NCBI GenBank assembly: GCA_963977135.1
Contig: CAXBNN010000002.1
Span: 124,001 to 188,000, forward strand
Source of the DNA: UBA2040 sp963977135
GTDB lineage: Bacteria; Bacteroidota; Bacteroidia; Flavobacteriales_D; Crocinitomicaceae
DNA: 64,000 bases
Direction: 5' to 3'
A program made the translations under genes and the position numbers. The notes below the pieces were generated by a model, which was not told where the DNA came from, did not search any database, and was given only the letters and a program-made list of their open reading frames with translations. How positions within the stretch are numbered: the first letter of the stretch is position 1; each line of letters begins with the position of its first letter. Of the stretch, positions 8,848 to 17,999 are shown in pieces.

Positions 8848-10121
8848 TGAGCGAGAAAAGAAAAAGTAATGTTTGGCCACCTTTCACACAAATGAAAACG
8901 GCGAAAGATCCTCTTAATATTGTAAAAGCACACAAAACGATTCTAACCGATTCTAACGGAAAAAATTACATCGATGCGAATTCTTCTTGGTGGGTTAATG
9001 TGCACGGTCACGGACATCCATATCTCGCCCAAGCAATTCAAGATCAATTCGAAAAAGTAGACCATGTGCTACTCGCTGGTGCTACTCATCCAAAGGTGGA
9101 AGAACTAGCGGAGAGAATTATTAAAATTTTGCCGGATCATTTTGAAAAAGTCTTTTTCTCAGACGATGGTTCTACAGCAATAGAAGTCGCGCTGAAAATG
9201 GTATTTCAGTATTGGCATAATAAAGAAATACCTAAAAGAAGAATTGTCGCGCTTAACGGAGCATATCACGGTGATACTTTTGGAGCCATGTCTATTGGAC
9301 AACGAGGCTATTTCAACGAACCCTTTGAACACCTTTTTTTCGATGTTGACTATTTAGAATTCCCAACAAAAGAAAATGAAAAAAATATTTTAGACGACGC
9401 CAAAAAACTATTTGAAACCAAAGAAATTGCTGGATTAATTGTTGAGCCACTTGTCCAGGGAGCAGCAGGAATGCGAATGTACTCTGTAAAATTTTTAGAT
9501 GCCTTGGTTCAACTCGCAAAAGAAAATGATGTTTTGGTCATTTACGACGAAATTATGACTGGATGGTATAGAACGGGGAAATTCTTTGCCATGAATCATG
9601 GAGTTTCAAAACCAGACATCGTTTGCCTTTCTAAAGGATTGACAGGAGGAGTTTTACCTTTAGGATTGACTGTTGCCACGCAAGAAATTTACGATGCTTT
9701 CTTAGATGAAAAGACAACAAAAGCACTCCTACATGGTCATTCTTACACTGGAAATCCACTTTCTTGCGCGGCGTCCTGCGCCAGTTTGGATCTGTTTGCA
9801 CAACAAGAAACAAAGGAAAATGTAGCTCGAATAGTTAAACAACACGCAGATTTTAAATCAAAAATAGAACGACGACCTGAACTTCTTGAGGTTAGACAAC
9901 AGGGAACAATAATCGCTTTTGAATTGAAAACTGATAGCGAAAGTTCCTATTTTTCAACTATTCGGGACAGAGCCTACTACTATTTTATTGAAAATGGAAT
10001 ATTGATGCGACCACTTGGGAATGTCTTATTTTTGAATCCACCCTATTGCATCACGGATGATGAATTAGCCTATTGTTACAAAAAGATTGAGGACTTCCTT
10101 ACAGAATTAACCTTAAACTAA
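8847..10121 (+). CDS. bioA: Adenosylmethionine--8-amino-7-oxononanoate aminotransferase
   Basis: 424 aa, GTG start sharing a base with the bioD stop. PLP-dependent class III aminotransferase: the N-terminal VWPPFTQM and SSWWVNVHGHGHP segments are specific to BioA, the acidic PLP contact is YDEIMTGWYRTGKF and the Schiff-base lysine is in CLSKGLTGGVLPLG. It converts 7-keto-8-aminopelargonate to diaminopelargonate with S-adenosylmethionine as amino donor, the step immediately before BioD. The last four bases overlap the convergent NAD(P)-binding gene. Confidence 0.95.
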   Translation: MSEKRKSNVWPPFTQMKTAKDPLNIVKAHKTILTDSNGKNYIDANSSWWVNVHGHGHPYLAQAIQDQFEKVDHVLLAGATHPKVEELAERIIKILPDHFEKVFFSDDGSTAIEVALKMVFQYWHNKEIPKRRIVALNGAYHGDTFGAMSIGQRGYFNEPFEHLFFDVDYLEFPTKENEKNILDDAKKLFETKEIAGLIVEPLVQGAAGMRMYSVKFLDALVQLAKENDVLVIYDEIMTGWYRTGKFFAMNHGVSKPDIVCLSKGLTGGVLPLGLTVATQEIYDAFLDEKTTKALLHGHSYTGNPLSCAASCASLDLFAQQETKENVARIVKQHADFKSKIERRPELLEVRQQGTIIAFELKTDSESSYFSTIRDRAYYYFIENGILMRPLGNVLFLNPPYCITDDELAYCYKKIEDFLTELTLN

Positions 10122-10771
10122 TCAGCGAGTTTCTGAATTTCATTCGATTCAACATAGGCCTTTTCGTAACCTTTTTCGGCGAGGATAAGCATCGCTTTAG
10201 CTATAGTGTCGGCATCAATTAATCGATACTTTTTTAACGGGCCAAGCATTATGGGCTGTAGAAATTTAAAAATCGCAATGCCTATTTTTTCACCTTTTCG
10301 TTTTTCTTGACGATCACCTCCAATAAAAGAAGGACGCATGAAATAAGTGTTCCGAATATTTTCTGCCAAAACACTTTGCTCCATTTCCCCTTTCGTTCGA
10401 TTGTAAAATATCGAACTTTTAGAATTGGCTCCAAGCGCAGAAACCGTTATCAAAGTATTTATGCCATTCGTCGTGCACAATTTTGCCGCTGCAACTGGAA
10501 TTCCATAATCTATTTTATAATAGACTTTTTTGTCAGGCGTTTTTTTCATTGTTGTTCCTATGCAACAATAAACCTCATCACCTTTGAACTTGTCTGCCTG
10601 ATCTTCTAAATGAAGTAAATCACAAACAACTTCCTCAAGTTTCGGATCATTCATTCCTAACGATTTTCGAACGAATACCTTGACCAAATTATAGGACTCA
10701 TCCTTCAAAAGTCTTTTCAATAAAAGGCCACCCGTTAAGCCACTCGCTCCTAATACTATTGCTGTTTTCAT
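10118..10771 (-). CDS. NAD(P)-binding oxidoreductase, HTATIP2/YraR-like
   Basis: 217 aa. N-terminal Rossmann motif IVLGASGLTGG followed by an atypical-SDR core (YCCIGTTMKKTPDK; VSALGANSKSSIFYNRTKGEME) resembling the NAD(P)H-binding HTATIP2-like group. The Y-N-R-T-K segment carries the Tyr-x-x-x-Lys pair. Substrate unknown. It is the second gene of a two-gene unit with the membrane protein at 10768-11298 (ATGA overlap of start and stop) and overlaps the end of bioA on the other strand by four bases. Confidence 0.8.
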   Translation of the reverse strand: MKTAIVLGASGLTGGLLLKRLLKDESYNLVKVFVRKSLGMNDPKLEEVVCDLLHLEDQADKFKGDEVYCCIGTTMKKTPDKKVYYKIDYGIPVAAAKLCTTNGINTLITVSALGANSKSSIFYNRTKGEMEQSVLAENIRNTYFMRPSFIGGDRQEKRKGEKIGIAIFKFLQPIMLGPLKKYRLIDADTIAKAMLILAEKGYEKAYVESNEIQKLAD

Positions 10772-11298
10772 GATTTCATACTTTTAGAAACAGACCAGAA
10801 ATCTTCAACAAGTTGTTTAAATTCAGAATGTTTCATTTTTAAATTTCTAGTTGAAATAACTATTGGAGTTTTCGTTCTATTGAGATTCCCAGCCAAAACA
10901 CGAAGTTTCAATCCTGAAGCTTCCCCTAAATATTTTTCTGGATTATCCGTGTGAATAACTAATGATTTCATCCAAAGAAATTTATTGGTTTCAATACTTG
11001 TAATATTTGCCCAATTTATCATTCCAACAGCCATACCGTTTGAGTGATCATTCATTCCGTCTTCGTCAAGTGAAATACCCAATTCAGGATTAAACAGCTG
11101 TTTAGAGGCAATATAAATGATTACTCCAAAAAATAAAATACTAGCACTACCAATCAACTTAACAAGGAAGGGATTTGTTCTTACGACAGCATCTTTAACT
11201 TCGATTAACATCGTTAGTCCATTCATAATGAAAATGACTGAAATCAATATTATGAAAAGTAAACGCCACTTATTTAGGCCAATTTTTACGGGTTCCAT
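10768..11298 (-). CDS. Two-TM membrane protein, STM3941-like family
   Basis: 176 aa. Two transmembrane helices near residues 11-31 and 46-65, then a soluble domain with ISLDEDGMNDHSNGM and INWANITSIE, which resembles the uncharacterised STM3941 family (PH-like fold suspected). The stop overlaps the start of the downstream oxidoreductase by four bases, so the two are translationally coupled. Function unknown; the family name comes from motif memory. Confidence 0.6.
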   Translation of the reverse strand: MEPVKIGLNKWRLLFIILISVIFIMNGLTMLIEVKDAVVRTNPFLVKLIGSASILFFGVIIYIASKQLFNPELGISLDEDGMNDHSNGMAVGMINWANITSIETNKFLWMKSLVIHTDNPEKYLGEASGLKLRVLAGNLNRTKTPIVISTRNLKMKHSEFKQLVEDFWSVSKSMKS

Positions 11299-11321
11299 TT
11301 CTGCTTTGGTTTATTGTATTG

Positions 11322-11329
11322 CAAAGTTA
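11322..11329 (-). promoter_or_regulatory. -7 box for the 11298/10771 operon
   Basis: Minus-strand TAACTTTG fits TAnnTTTG exactly, 23 bases before the start codon and just after the terminator of the preceding OmpA gene. Confidence 0.5.
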
Positions 11330-11332
11330 AGA

Positions 11333-11370
11333 GAATAAAAAAGTGGAGCCTAAATTAATAATGCTCCACT
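11333..11370 (-). terminator. Rho-independent terminator of the OmpA lipoprotein gene
   Basis: 8-bp stem AGTGGAGC (11342-11349) with GCTCCACT (11363-11370). Read on the minus strand it is followed by a run of T. Confidence 0.75.
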
Positions 11371-11390
11371 CCTATTTATTTCGTTAGATA

Positions 11391-12263
11391 TTATTTTCCG
11401 TTCAACAAATTCATAACTTCATCCAATTTCGGAGAAAGGATAATCTCAGTTCTTCTGTTTTTTGCTCTTCCTTCTGCCGTCGCATTGTCTCCTTTCGGGA
11501 AAAACTCACCGCGACCAGCTGGCGTAACTTGTTTTGGTGCTACTTTGTAATTCACAGTTAAAGTTCGAACTACTGAAGCTGCTCGAGCAACACTTAAGTC
11601 CCAATTGTCTTTATACATTGCAGTTTTGATAGGAATGTTGTCGGTATGGCCTTCTACCAATACATCAATCTCAGGATTTTTAACCAATATGTCTGCTAGC
11701 AATTTCAATGCTTCGGTACCTTTCGGCTCCATTTCAGCAACACCTGATTTAAACATTAATTTATCAGACATAGAAACGTAAACTTTACCGTTTTTAACTT
11801 CTACCGACAATTCATCTGAGTTAAATCCAAGCAAAGCGTTGCGCAAAGTTGCATTCAATCGATTGGTGATCGAATCTTGTCGTGAAATGATAGCTTTCAT
11901 CTCTCTTAACGCTTTTTCTCTTTCTGCAATTGTTGCTTCGCGCTCCTTTAAAGTTCGCATTAACTGAGCTTGTTCAGAACTAGACTGACTAGCAAGACTT
12001 TCGTAATCTGACTTCCATTTTGCTGTTTCACCTTTCGATTCAGTCCAGTTTTCTTCTAATTCTTTAATATCCTGTCTTAACTCCGCATTTTCACCTTTTT
12101 GTGTATCCAACGCGCCACAAAGACTATCTCGTTGAGCAACTGTTGCTTTCAGTCGTTTAGAACCCTTAAGTTTTTTGGAAGAGGTATCTCCACAATTATA
12201 AACTGGCGCACATGACTGAAGAACTCCAGCCAAAATAAGTGCAAAAAAGATAGATTTTTTCAT
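11391..12263 (-). CDS. OmpA-family peptidoglycan-binding lipoprotein with coiled coil
   Basis: 290 aa. Lipoprotein signal (MKKSIFFALILAGVLQSC; Cys-18), then a long charged coiled coil (residues about 45-140) and a C-terminal OmpA domain (about 145-280) with the peptidoglycan-binding region VLVEGHTDN and the terminal AEGRAKNRRTEIILSPKL. The acyl anchor in the outer membrane, helical spacer and cell-wall domain suggest a tether like Lpp/Pal. It is probably monocistronic, with its own terminator at 11333. A -7-like TATCTTCG lies about 25 bases upstream of the start on the minus strand. Confidence 0.88.
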   Translation of the reverse strand: MKKSIFFALILAGVLQSCAPVYNCGDTSSKKLKGSKRLKATVAQRDSLCGALDTQKGENAELRQDIKELEENWTESKGETAKWKSDYESLASQSSSEQAQLMRTLKEREATIAEREKALREMKAIISRQDSITNRLNATLRNALLGFNSDELSVEVKNGKVYVSMSDKLMFKSGVAEMEPKGTEALKLLADILVKNPEIDVLVEGHTDNIPIKTAMYKDNWDLSVARAASVVRTLTVNYKVAPKQVTPAGRGEFFPKGDNATAEGRAKNRRTEIILSPKLDEVMNLLNGK

Positions 12264-12373
12264 GAGTTTAAGATTTTGAGACGAAGATATTTATTTTTAC
12301 AATGTACGGTTAAAAGTTGGATTTTTTTAACGAACAGGCTTAAAACCCATTTGCAGAATAGACTGTTTTCTAG

Positions 12374-13558
12374 CTATTTAGTTTCTTCAATGCTAGAAAC
12401 AATAATAGCTGCTGCCTTGCGAATTTCATCTTCAGTTATTATCAAGGGCGGACTTAATCGAAAACTATAAGGATGCGATAAGAACCAAAAGCTAATTAAC
12501 CCTTTTTCTAAGCAACGTTTTACTACTTTTTCAACTCGTTCAAAACTTTCCATATCGAAAGCGAAAAGCATCCCTTTACGTCTTATTTCTTTGATCTCTT
12601 CATTTTCACCTATTAAATCAGCTAATAACTGACCTAATCGTTCAACTTCATCTAGTTTGATTTCGTCGACAAGTACATCAAGTGTCGCAGCAGCAGCGGC
12701 GCAAACCACTGGATTTCCACCAAAAGTTGTAATGTGACCAAGCATAGGGTTATTGGTGAACACTTGAAGATATTCATAGGAAGACACAATCGCTCCAATT
12801 GGCAATCCACCGCCAAGAGCTTTCCCTAAAGTCAAAACATCAGGAACAACATCAAAATGCTCAAACGCGAAATTTTTTCCCGTTCTCCCAATTCCAACTT
12901 GGATTTCATCGAAAACAAGCAATGCACCAACTTCGGTGCATCTTTTTCTTAAAGCTTGTAAATAGAAAATATTAGGAATTCGGACACCAGCGTCACCTTG
13001 AATAGTTTCAAGAATTACACCTGCTGTCTTTTCAGTTATTTGCTTTAAATCTTCGAAATTGTTATGCAGAATAAAACGCACATCTGGCAATAACGGTCTA
13101 TACGCTTGTTTTTTAATTTCATTTCCAGAAATCGAAAGCGAACCGTTCGTACTTCCATGATAAGAACCGCGAAAGGAAACAATTTCCGTTCGACTCGTAA
13201 CCCTTTTGCAAAGTTTTATCGCTGCTTCATTAGCTTCCGTCCCAGAATTTACAGGATAAACACAATTCAAGTTTTCAGGAAGTATATCCGTTAATTTTTG
13301 AGCTAATGCTAAAGGTGCATCCTGAATGAATTCACCATAGACCATCACATGCAAATATTTATCTGCCTGATTTTTAATAGCTTCAACTACTTTCGGGTTG
13401 CGATGACCAATGTTGTTCACAGCTACACCCGAAATCATATCCATATAGGATTTTCCCGACTTGTCGTAAATATAAATCCCTTCCGCATAATCGACATCGA
13501 TTAAGAAAGGAAATGGGTTCGTTTGACCTTGTTTTCTTAAGAAATCAAGCTCAGACAT
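12374..13558 (-). CDS. Class III PLP-dependent aminotransferase (aspartate aminotransferase family)
   Basis: 394 aa. Fold-type I, class III: NSGTEANEAAIKL phosphate-binding loop, VFDEIQVGIGRTGKNFA and the Schiff-base lysine in LTLGKALGGGLPIGA. It is closest in style to acetylornithine/ornithine/4-aminobutyrate aminotransferases, but I cannot assign the substrate. It is the last gene of the minus-strand operon transketolase-N, VWA protein, transketolase-C, aminotransferase; the gap to transketolase-C is only three bases, so linkage of expression is likely. A role in amino-acid biosynthesis alongside the pentose phosphate enzyme is possible but unproven. Confidence 0.9.
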   Translation of the reverse strand: MSELDFLRKQGQTNPFPFLIDVDYAEGIYIYDKSGKSYMDMISGVAVNNIGHRNPKVVEAIKNQADKYLHVMVYGEFIQDAPLALAQKLTDILPENLNCVYPVNSGTEANEAAIKLCKRVTSRTEIVSFRGSYHGSTNGSLSISGNEIKKQAYRPLLPDVRFILHNNFEDLKQITEKTAGVILETIQGDAGVRIPNIFYLQALRKRCTEVGALLVFDEIQVGIGRTGKNFAFEHFDVVPDVLTLGKALGGGLPIGAIVSSYEYLQVFTNNPMLGHITTFGGNPVVCAAAAATLDVLVDEIKLDEVERLGQLLADLIGENEEIKEIRRKGMLFAFDMESFERVEKVVKRCLEKGLISFWFLSHPYSFRLSPPLIITEDEIRKAAAIIVSSIEETK

Positions 13559-13561
13559 ACC

Positions 13562-14518
13562 TTAAGATTTACGTTGAATAGCACGCAGAGCTGCGTCTAC
13601 AACATCCTGCGAATCAATGCCATATTTTGTCATCAATTCCATTGGATCTCCTGACTCACCGAAAGTATCATGTACACCAACATATTCCTGAGGAACAAGC
13701 ATTTTTTGTGTCAAAACTTGTGCAACAGAATCACCTAAGCCTCCATTTATCATATGTTCTTCTGCCGTAACAACACATTTGGTTTTCGCCAAAGACTTCA
13801 ATAGTGTTGCTTCGTCCAAAGGTTTGATAGTATGCATATTGATTATTTCTACAGAAACTCCTTTCTCTTCTAAAACTTTCGCCGCTTCGATAGATTTCCA
13901 AACCAAATGTCCACAAGCAACGATAGTTACATCGGTACCTTCAGTCAAAACATCAGCTTTTCCGATGACGAAATTGGCATCAGGCGCAACAAAAATTGGC
14001 ATAACTGGACGACCGAATCTAAGATAAACTGGTCCATCGTGATCCGCAATTGCAATTGTCGCTTGTTTTGTTTGATTAAAATCAGCAGGCACAATTACTG
14101 TCATATTCGGCAACATTTTCATCATGCCGATATCTTCAAGAATTTGATGCGTTGCACCGTCTTCTCCAAGTGTCAATCCAGCATGAGAAGCACAGATTTT
14201 TACATTTTTCTTAGAATACGCAATAGATTGACGAATTTGATCATATACGCGTCCTGTGGAAAAATTGGCAAAAGTTCCCGTGAAAGGAATTTTTCCACCA
14301 ATAGTCATTCCCGCGGCCATTCCCATCATATTTGCCTCAGCAATACCTACTTGGAAAAAGCGATCTGGAAAATCCTTTTCAAACGCATTCATTTTCAAAG
14401 AACCTGTCAAATCCGCACATAGAGCTACTACGTTTTCATTTGATTTTCCTAATTCATGCAATCCCTCACCGAAACCAGATCGAGTGTCCTTATGTCCAAA
14501 AATTTCGAAATCCTTCAT
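13562..14518 (-). CDS. Transketolase, C-terminal subunit
   Basis: 318 aa covering the pyrimidine-binding domain and C-terminal domain of transketolase: VALCADLTGSLK, FFQVGIAEANMMGMAAGM (the catalytic Glu region), DGATHQILEDIGMM and the C-terminal GVHDTFGESGDPMELM. It supplies half of the active site for thiamine-diphosphate-dependent two-carbon transfer in the pentose phosphate pathway. The partner N-terminal half lies at 15880-16722, separated by the VWA gene. Split transketolases are common in Bacteroidota and archaea; the intervening gene is the unusual point. Confidence 0.94.
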   Translation of the reverse strand: MKDFEIFGHKDTRSGFGEGLHELGKSNENVVALCADLTGSLKMNAFEKDFPDRFFQVGIAEANMMGMAAGMTIGGKIPFTGTFANFSTGRVYDQIRQSIAYSKKNVKICASHAGLTLGEDGATHQILEDIGMMKMLPNMTVIVPADFNQTKQATIAIADHDGPVYLRFGRPVMPIFVAPDANFVIGKADVLTEGTDVTIVACGHLVWKSIEAAKVLEEKGVSVEIINMHTIKPLDEATLLKSLAKTKCVVTAEEHMINGGLGDSVAQVLTQKMLVPQEYVGVHDTFGESGDPMELMTKYGIDSQDVVDAALRAIQRKS

Positions 14519-14526
14519 TTTGCGTT

Positions 14527-15879
14527 TTATAAATTTATGCTTGTTGTTTTATTTGAATAGATTCTAACATCCGTCTCTACAGTTAATGAGGACGACCTAA
14601 TATTTTTATTTCGATAAACTATTTTATAGTTTCCTGGCTGTAAATACCATTGACCAGTTTTTGAGTTTTCATCAAAATTACAAACCCATTCCCTTTCTCC
14701 AGAATCACGAACCACGAATAATTGCCCTATTATTTGAGTTCCTGATTTATACGAAAGTGAACCGGGTGCTAACACATCAACTGAAATAGTGCTGCTTTGA
14801 GTAACTTCTACCTCTTGATATGTGCGCGGTAAGGTCAAAATTTCTAAACTGTATTTTCCAACAATGTATTTATCCGTAGTATTTATTTGCTGAACGTTTA
14901 TTGTTTGATTCTTACCAGTTTGCACCACCCTTGTTTCTATAGAATAAGGACGAGTGGCATTTGAAAAACGAACTTTAATGAAACCCTGAGGTGCATCCAA
15001 AACAATCGTATTATGCGTGTTTTTTACAATTGTTATGTTCTTCTTTTCAATTTTTGGTAGCGTATGAACGACCAAATCATATTGATATTTCGGGTCAATA
15101 TTTAAAGTGTCAGGATTTCCATATCGATTGATAGTATGAACATAAGTGTAAATCAATTCTTGCGTTCCCGCTTTGTAAAAATTCATCGTAACATCCGTTT
15201 CTTTTGGAGACTTATAAATATTGTCCAAATTCACTTGCACAGTGGTGTTCAATACCGCTTTGTTGATGACATTTTTTAATACATTTCGAAATGCGTCTTT
15301 GGTTTCAGCTTCGGAATATGTTCCGATACATTTGAATTTTTCCAAATAGGAAATATCTAAACCCAGACCGATAACGAATGGTGTAACTTTAACTCCTTTA
15401 TCCTTTAACTTTTTGGCAATAACACAAGGGTCGTTATCACAAGCTTCTAATCCATCCGTAATTAATATGATCACATTCCTTGAAGTCATATCTGGAAAAT
15501 CATCTGCGGCCGCTTCTAAAGAACGAGCAATTGGCGTTGTTCCTTTTGCTTGAATCGATTTAATCCTGTATTTGACCTTATTGAAATTATCTGGGCCAAA
15601 AGGAACTTCCAATTTTGTATCGTTACAATCTTGATAGGTAGCTGTAATTGGTGATTGATGTCCGTAAACGCGAAGTCCGATTTCTAAATTGGGTGTTCCG
15701 CTCAAACTATCAACGGTTTGGGCTAACAATTCTTTCGCAGATTCAATTCTTGTTTGTTTCCCCCATTTTGCATTCATACTGTTTGACGCATCCAAAATAA
15801 AAAGGATACGCGTTTTTTCTTGACTCCAAGTTAAAAGAGTCACGAAACTAAAAAATGCTATGAGAATGATTTTCTTCAA
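14527..15879 (-). CDS. Exported von Willebrand factor A domain protein
   Basis: 450 aa. The TTG start directly abuts the stop codon of transketolase-N, giving the signal peptide MKKIILIAFFSFVTLLTWSQ. The VWA domain (residues about 23-200) has an intact MIDAS motif DASNSM, plus GTTPIARSLEAA and LITDGLEACDNDPC, so it should bind a divalent metal and a protein ligand. Residues 210-450 are beta-rich repeats without recognisable names. It lies between the two transketolase halves in one operon, with zero and eight bases of spacing. A direct link to sugar metabolism is doubtful because the product is exported. Ligand unknown. Confidence 0.85.
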   Translation of the reverse strand: MKKIILIAFFSFVTLLTWSQEKTRILFILDASNSMNAKWGKQTRIESAKELLAQTVDSLSGTPNLEIGLRVYGHQSPITATYQDCNDTKLEVPFGPDNFNKVKYRIKSIQAKGTTPIARSLEAAADDFPDMTSRNVIILITDGLEACDNDPCVIAKKLKDKGVKVTPFVIGLGLDISYLEKFKCIGTYSEAETKDAFRNVLKNVINKAVLNTTVQVNLDNIYKSPKETDVTMNFYKAGTQELIYTYVHTINRYGNPDTLNIDPKYQYDLVVHTLPKIEKKNITIVKNTHNTIVLDAPQGFIKVRFSNATRPYSIETRVVQTGKNQTINVQQINTTDKYIVGKYSLEILTLPRTYQEVEVTQSSTISVDVLAPGSLSYKSGTQIIGQLFVVRDSGEREWVCNFDENSKTGQWYLQPGNYKIVYRNKNIRSSSLTVETDVRIYSNKTTSINL

Positions 15880-16722
15880 TTAATAATCGCCAAGAGTTTC
15901 TTCTAATTGACCTAAAGCATCAGCTAATTGTTCTGGATTTGGGGCTACTCCGTGCCATTTATGTGTTCCTACCATAAAGTCAACTCCTTGACCCATTTCC
16001 GTTTTCATAATGATAACAATCGGTTTCCCTTTTCCTGTCATGCTTTTCGCTTTGTCGAGGGTTGCCTTAATTTCATCAACGTTGTGACCGTCCATTTCTA
16101 AAACCTCCCATCCGAAAGCAAGCCATTTTTGTGCCAAGTTTCCTAAAGACATTACATCCTCAAGGTCTCCATCGATTTGGCGACCATTATAATCTATAGT
16201 TGCAATAAGGTGATCAACTTTCTTCGCCGCGGCATAAATTGCTGCTTCCCAAATTTGTCCTTCTTGTAATTCTCCGTCACCATGCAAAGTATAAACGATA
16301 GAGTTATCACCATTTAACTTCTTTGCTTCAGCAGCACCAATAGCTACGGACAGACCTTGTCCTAAAGAACCTGAAGCCATACGTATTCCTGGCAAATTTT
16401 TATCCGTTGAAGGATGTCCTTGTAATCGTGATGAGATTTTACGGAAAGTGGCCAATTCAGGAACTGGAAAATAGCCTGAACGCGCTAGAACGCTATACCA
16501 AACTGGCGATATGTGACCGTTTGAAAGAAAAAATAAATCCTCCCCTTTTCCATCCATTGTGAAACTGGAAGCATTGTGATTCATTTGATGAAAATATAAG
16601 GTTACAAGAAAATCAGTGCAGCCTAATGATCCACCTGGGTGACCAGAATTGTTTTCTGCTACCATTCTAACGATATCTCTTCGCACCTGCGATGCAATTT
16701 TTTCAATTTCTTTTGTTTCCAT
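15880..16722 (-). CDS. Transketolase, N-terminal subunit
   Basis: 280 aa, the thiamine-diphosphate binding half: NNSGHPGGSLGCTDFL near residue 24, and the diphosphate-binding motif GDGELQEGQIWEAA ending in the metal ligand region IDYNGRQIDG. It pairs with the C-terminal subunit at 13562-14518. It is the first gene of the four-gene minus-strand operon and is divergent from gapA, so glycolytic and pentose phosphate enzymes share one promoter region (16723-16912). Confidence 0.94.
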   Translation of the reverse strand: METKEIEKIASQVRRDIVRMVAENNSGHPGGSLGCTDFLVTLYFHQMNHNASSFTMDGKGEDLFFLSNGHISPVWYSVLARSGYFPVPELATFRKISSRLQGHPSTDKNLPGIRMASGSLGQGLSVAIGAAEAKKLNGDNSIVYTLHGDGELQEGQIWEAAIYAAAKKVDHLIATIDYNGRQIDGDLEDVMSLGNLAQKWLAFGWEVLEMDGHNVDEIKATLDKAKSMTGKGKPIVIIMKTEMGQGVDFMVGTHKWHGVAPNPEQLADALGQLEETLGDY

Positions 16723-16755
16723 TTCTACTAAATCAAGGGTTCGTTCTTTCGATTA

Positions 16756-16763
16756 CAAAAGTA
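16756..16763 (-). promoter_or_regulatory. -7 box for the transketolase operon
   Basis: Minus-strand TACTTTTG fits TAnnTTTG, 33 bases before the ATG at 16722. No -33 TTG at 19-base spacing. Confidence 0.4.
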
Positions 16764-16867
16764 GTTTGAATTTCTCGTTCTGATGGAAGGAAAAACCGTG
16801 GAAACGTAAACACTTCAAAGCATTTATTAACAAATCTAAGTTTTGGAATAGATTAACACAGTACAGA

Positions 16868-16897
16868 TTAATAGATTGACGAATAAATGTACCTTTA
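16868..16897 (+). promoter_or_regulatory. Candidate promoter for gapA
   Basis: TTA (16868-16870), a 19-base spacer and TACCTTTA (16890-16897) resemble the TTG-N19-TAnnTTTG consensus with one mismatch in each box, 15 bases before the gapA ATG. Confidence 0.4.
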
Positions 16898-16912
16898 TTA
16901 AAAATATACGAA

Positions 16913-17899
16913 ATGAAGAAAATAGGAGTGAATGGATTTGGCAGAATCGGTAGATATTTTACGCGAATGATGCTTCTGCGGGATGATATGCAAGTTGCGG
17001 TTGTAAATGATCTGGCCGACATTAATACACTCGCCCATCTATTTAAATACGATAGCATTCATGGTAAAGAAGCATTTCCTTTCAGAATTGAGGGAAACAA
17101 AATGGTTTTTGAAAATGGGAAGATTATTCTTTTTACTCAGGAGAGAGAACCAGCTAATATTCCATGGGGAGTTAACGATGTATCTATAGTAGTAGAATGT
17201 ACAGGGATTTTTAGATCCGAAGAAATGGCATCTCTGCATTTAAAAGGTGGAGCGAAAAAAGTAGTGATTTCTGCGCCAGCAAAAGGAGACGTTAAAACAA
17301 TAGTATTGGGAGTAAATGACAATGAATTGTCTGATGAAGACATCATCCTATCTAACGCTTCTTGTACCACAAACAATGCTGCGCCTATGGTAAAAGTGTT
17401 AAAAGAGTTTTTAGAAATTGAAAGTGCTTATATAACAACTATTCATAGTTATACATCGGATCAGCGTTTGCATGATTCCCCTCATTCAGACTTGCGCCGA
17501 GCACGCGCTGCTAACCTATCGATAATTCCTACTTCAACTGGAGCAGCCAAAGCAATAACTAAAATTTTTCCTGAATTGGATGGTAAAATTGGCGGTTGTG
17601 GAATTAGAGTTCCAGTACCAAATGGTTCAATGACAGACTTAACCTTGATTGTTAAAAACGCTCCAAGTATTGGCCAAATTAACGAAGCAATGCAAGCAGC
17701 CGCAGGAGGAAGCTTGAAAGGAATTTTAGGATATACGGAAGACCCTATTGTTTCAGTAGATATAATAGGAAATCCTCACAGTTGTGTATTTGATTCTCAA
17801 TTAACATCTGTTATTGGGAATATGGTCAAAGTTGTTGGATGGTATGATAATGAAGCAGGTTATAGCAATAGATTGGTCGAATTGGTAGCTAGAGTCTAA
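16913..17899 (+). CDS. gapA: Glyceraldehyde-3-phosphate dehydrogenase, type I
   Basis: 328 aa, usual length. N-terminal Rossmann GVNGFGRIGR, catalytic SNASCTTNNAAP (Cys-151), general base His-178 in TTIHSYTSDQ, and the C-terminal GWYDNEAGYSNR. VNDLAD with an acidic residue after the second strand favours NAD. It oxidises glyceraldehyde-3-phosphate to 1,3-bisphosphoglycerate in glycolysis. Single gene with a strong terminator at 17956, divergent from the transketolase operon. Confidence 0.96.
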   Translation: MKKIGVNGFGRIGRYFTRMMLLRDDMQVAVVNDLADINTLAHLFKYDSIHGKEAFPFRIEGNKMVFENGKIILFTQEREPANIPWGVNDVSIVVECTGIFRSEEMASLHLKGGAKKVVISAPAKGDVKTIVLGVNDNELSDEDIILSNASCTTNNAAPMVKVLKEFLEIESAYITTIHSYTSDQRLHDSPHSDLRRARAANLSIIPTSTGAAKAITKIFPELDGKIGGCGIRVPVPNGSMTDLTLIVKNAPSIGQINEAMQAAAGGSLKGILGYTEDPIVSVDIIGNPHSCVFDSQLTSVIGNMVKVVGWYDNEAGYSNRLVELVARV

Positions 17900-17954
17900 T
17901 GAACCTGGATTAAACATAACTTCAATTCTCAAAAAGAAAATAGTATTAAACAAA

Positions 17955-17985
17955 AAAAGGCGCTCAAATGAGCGCCTTTTCTATT
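17955..17985. terminator. Bidirectional rho-independent terminator (gapA and 18000-18575)
   Basis: 10-bp stem AAAGGCGCTC (17956-17965) with GAGCGCCTTT (17970-17979), loop AAAT. An A-run precedes it and a T-run follows it, so it can stop transcription from both convergent genes. Confidence 0.88.
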
Positions 17986-17999
17986 CTATATCTTTTTGA

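Noticed and set aside
8847..10121. Complete biotin operon
   Set aside because: Only bioD and bioA are present; bioB and bioF are not in the window.
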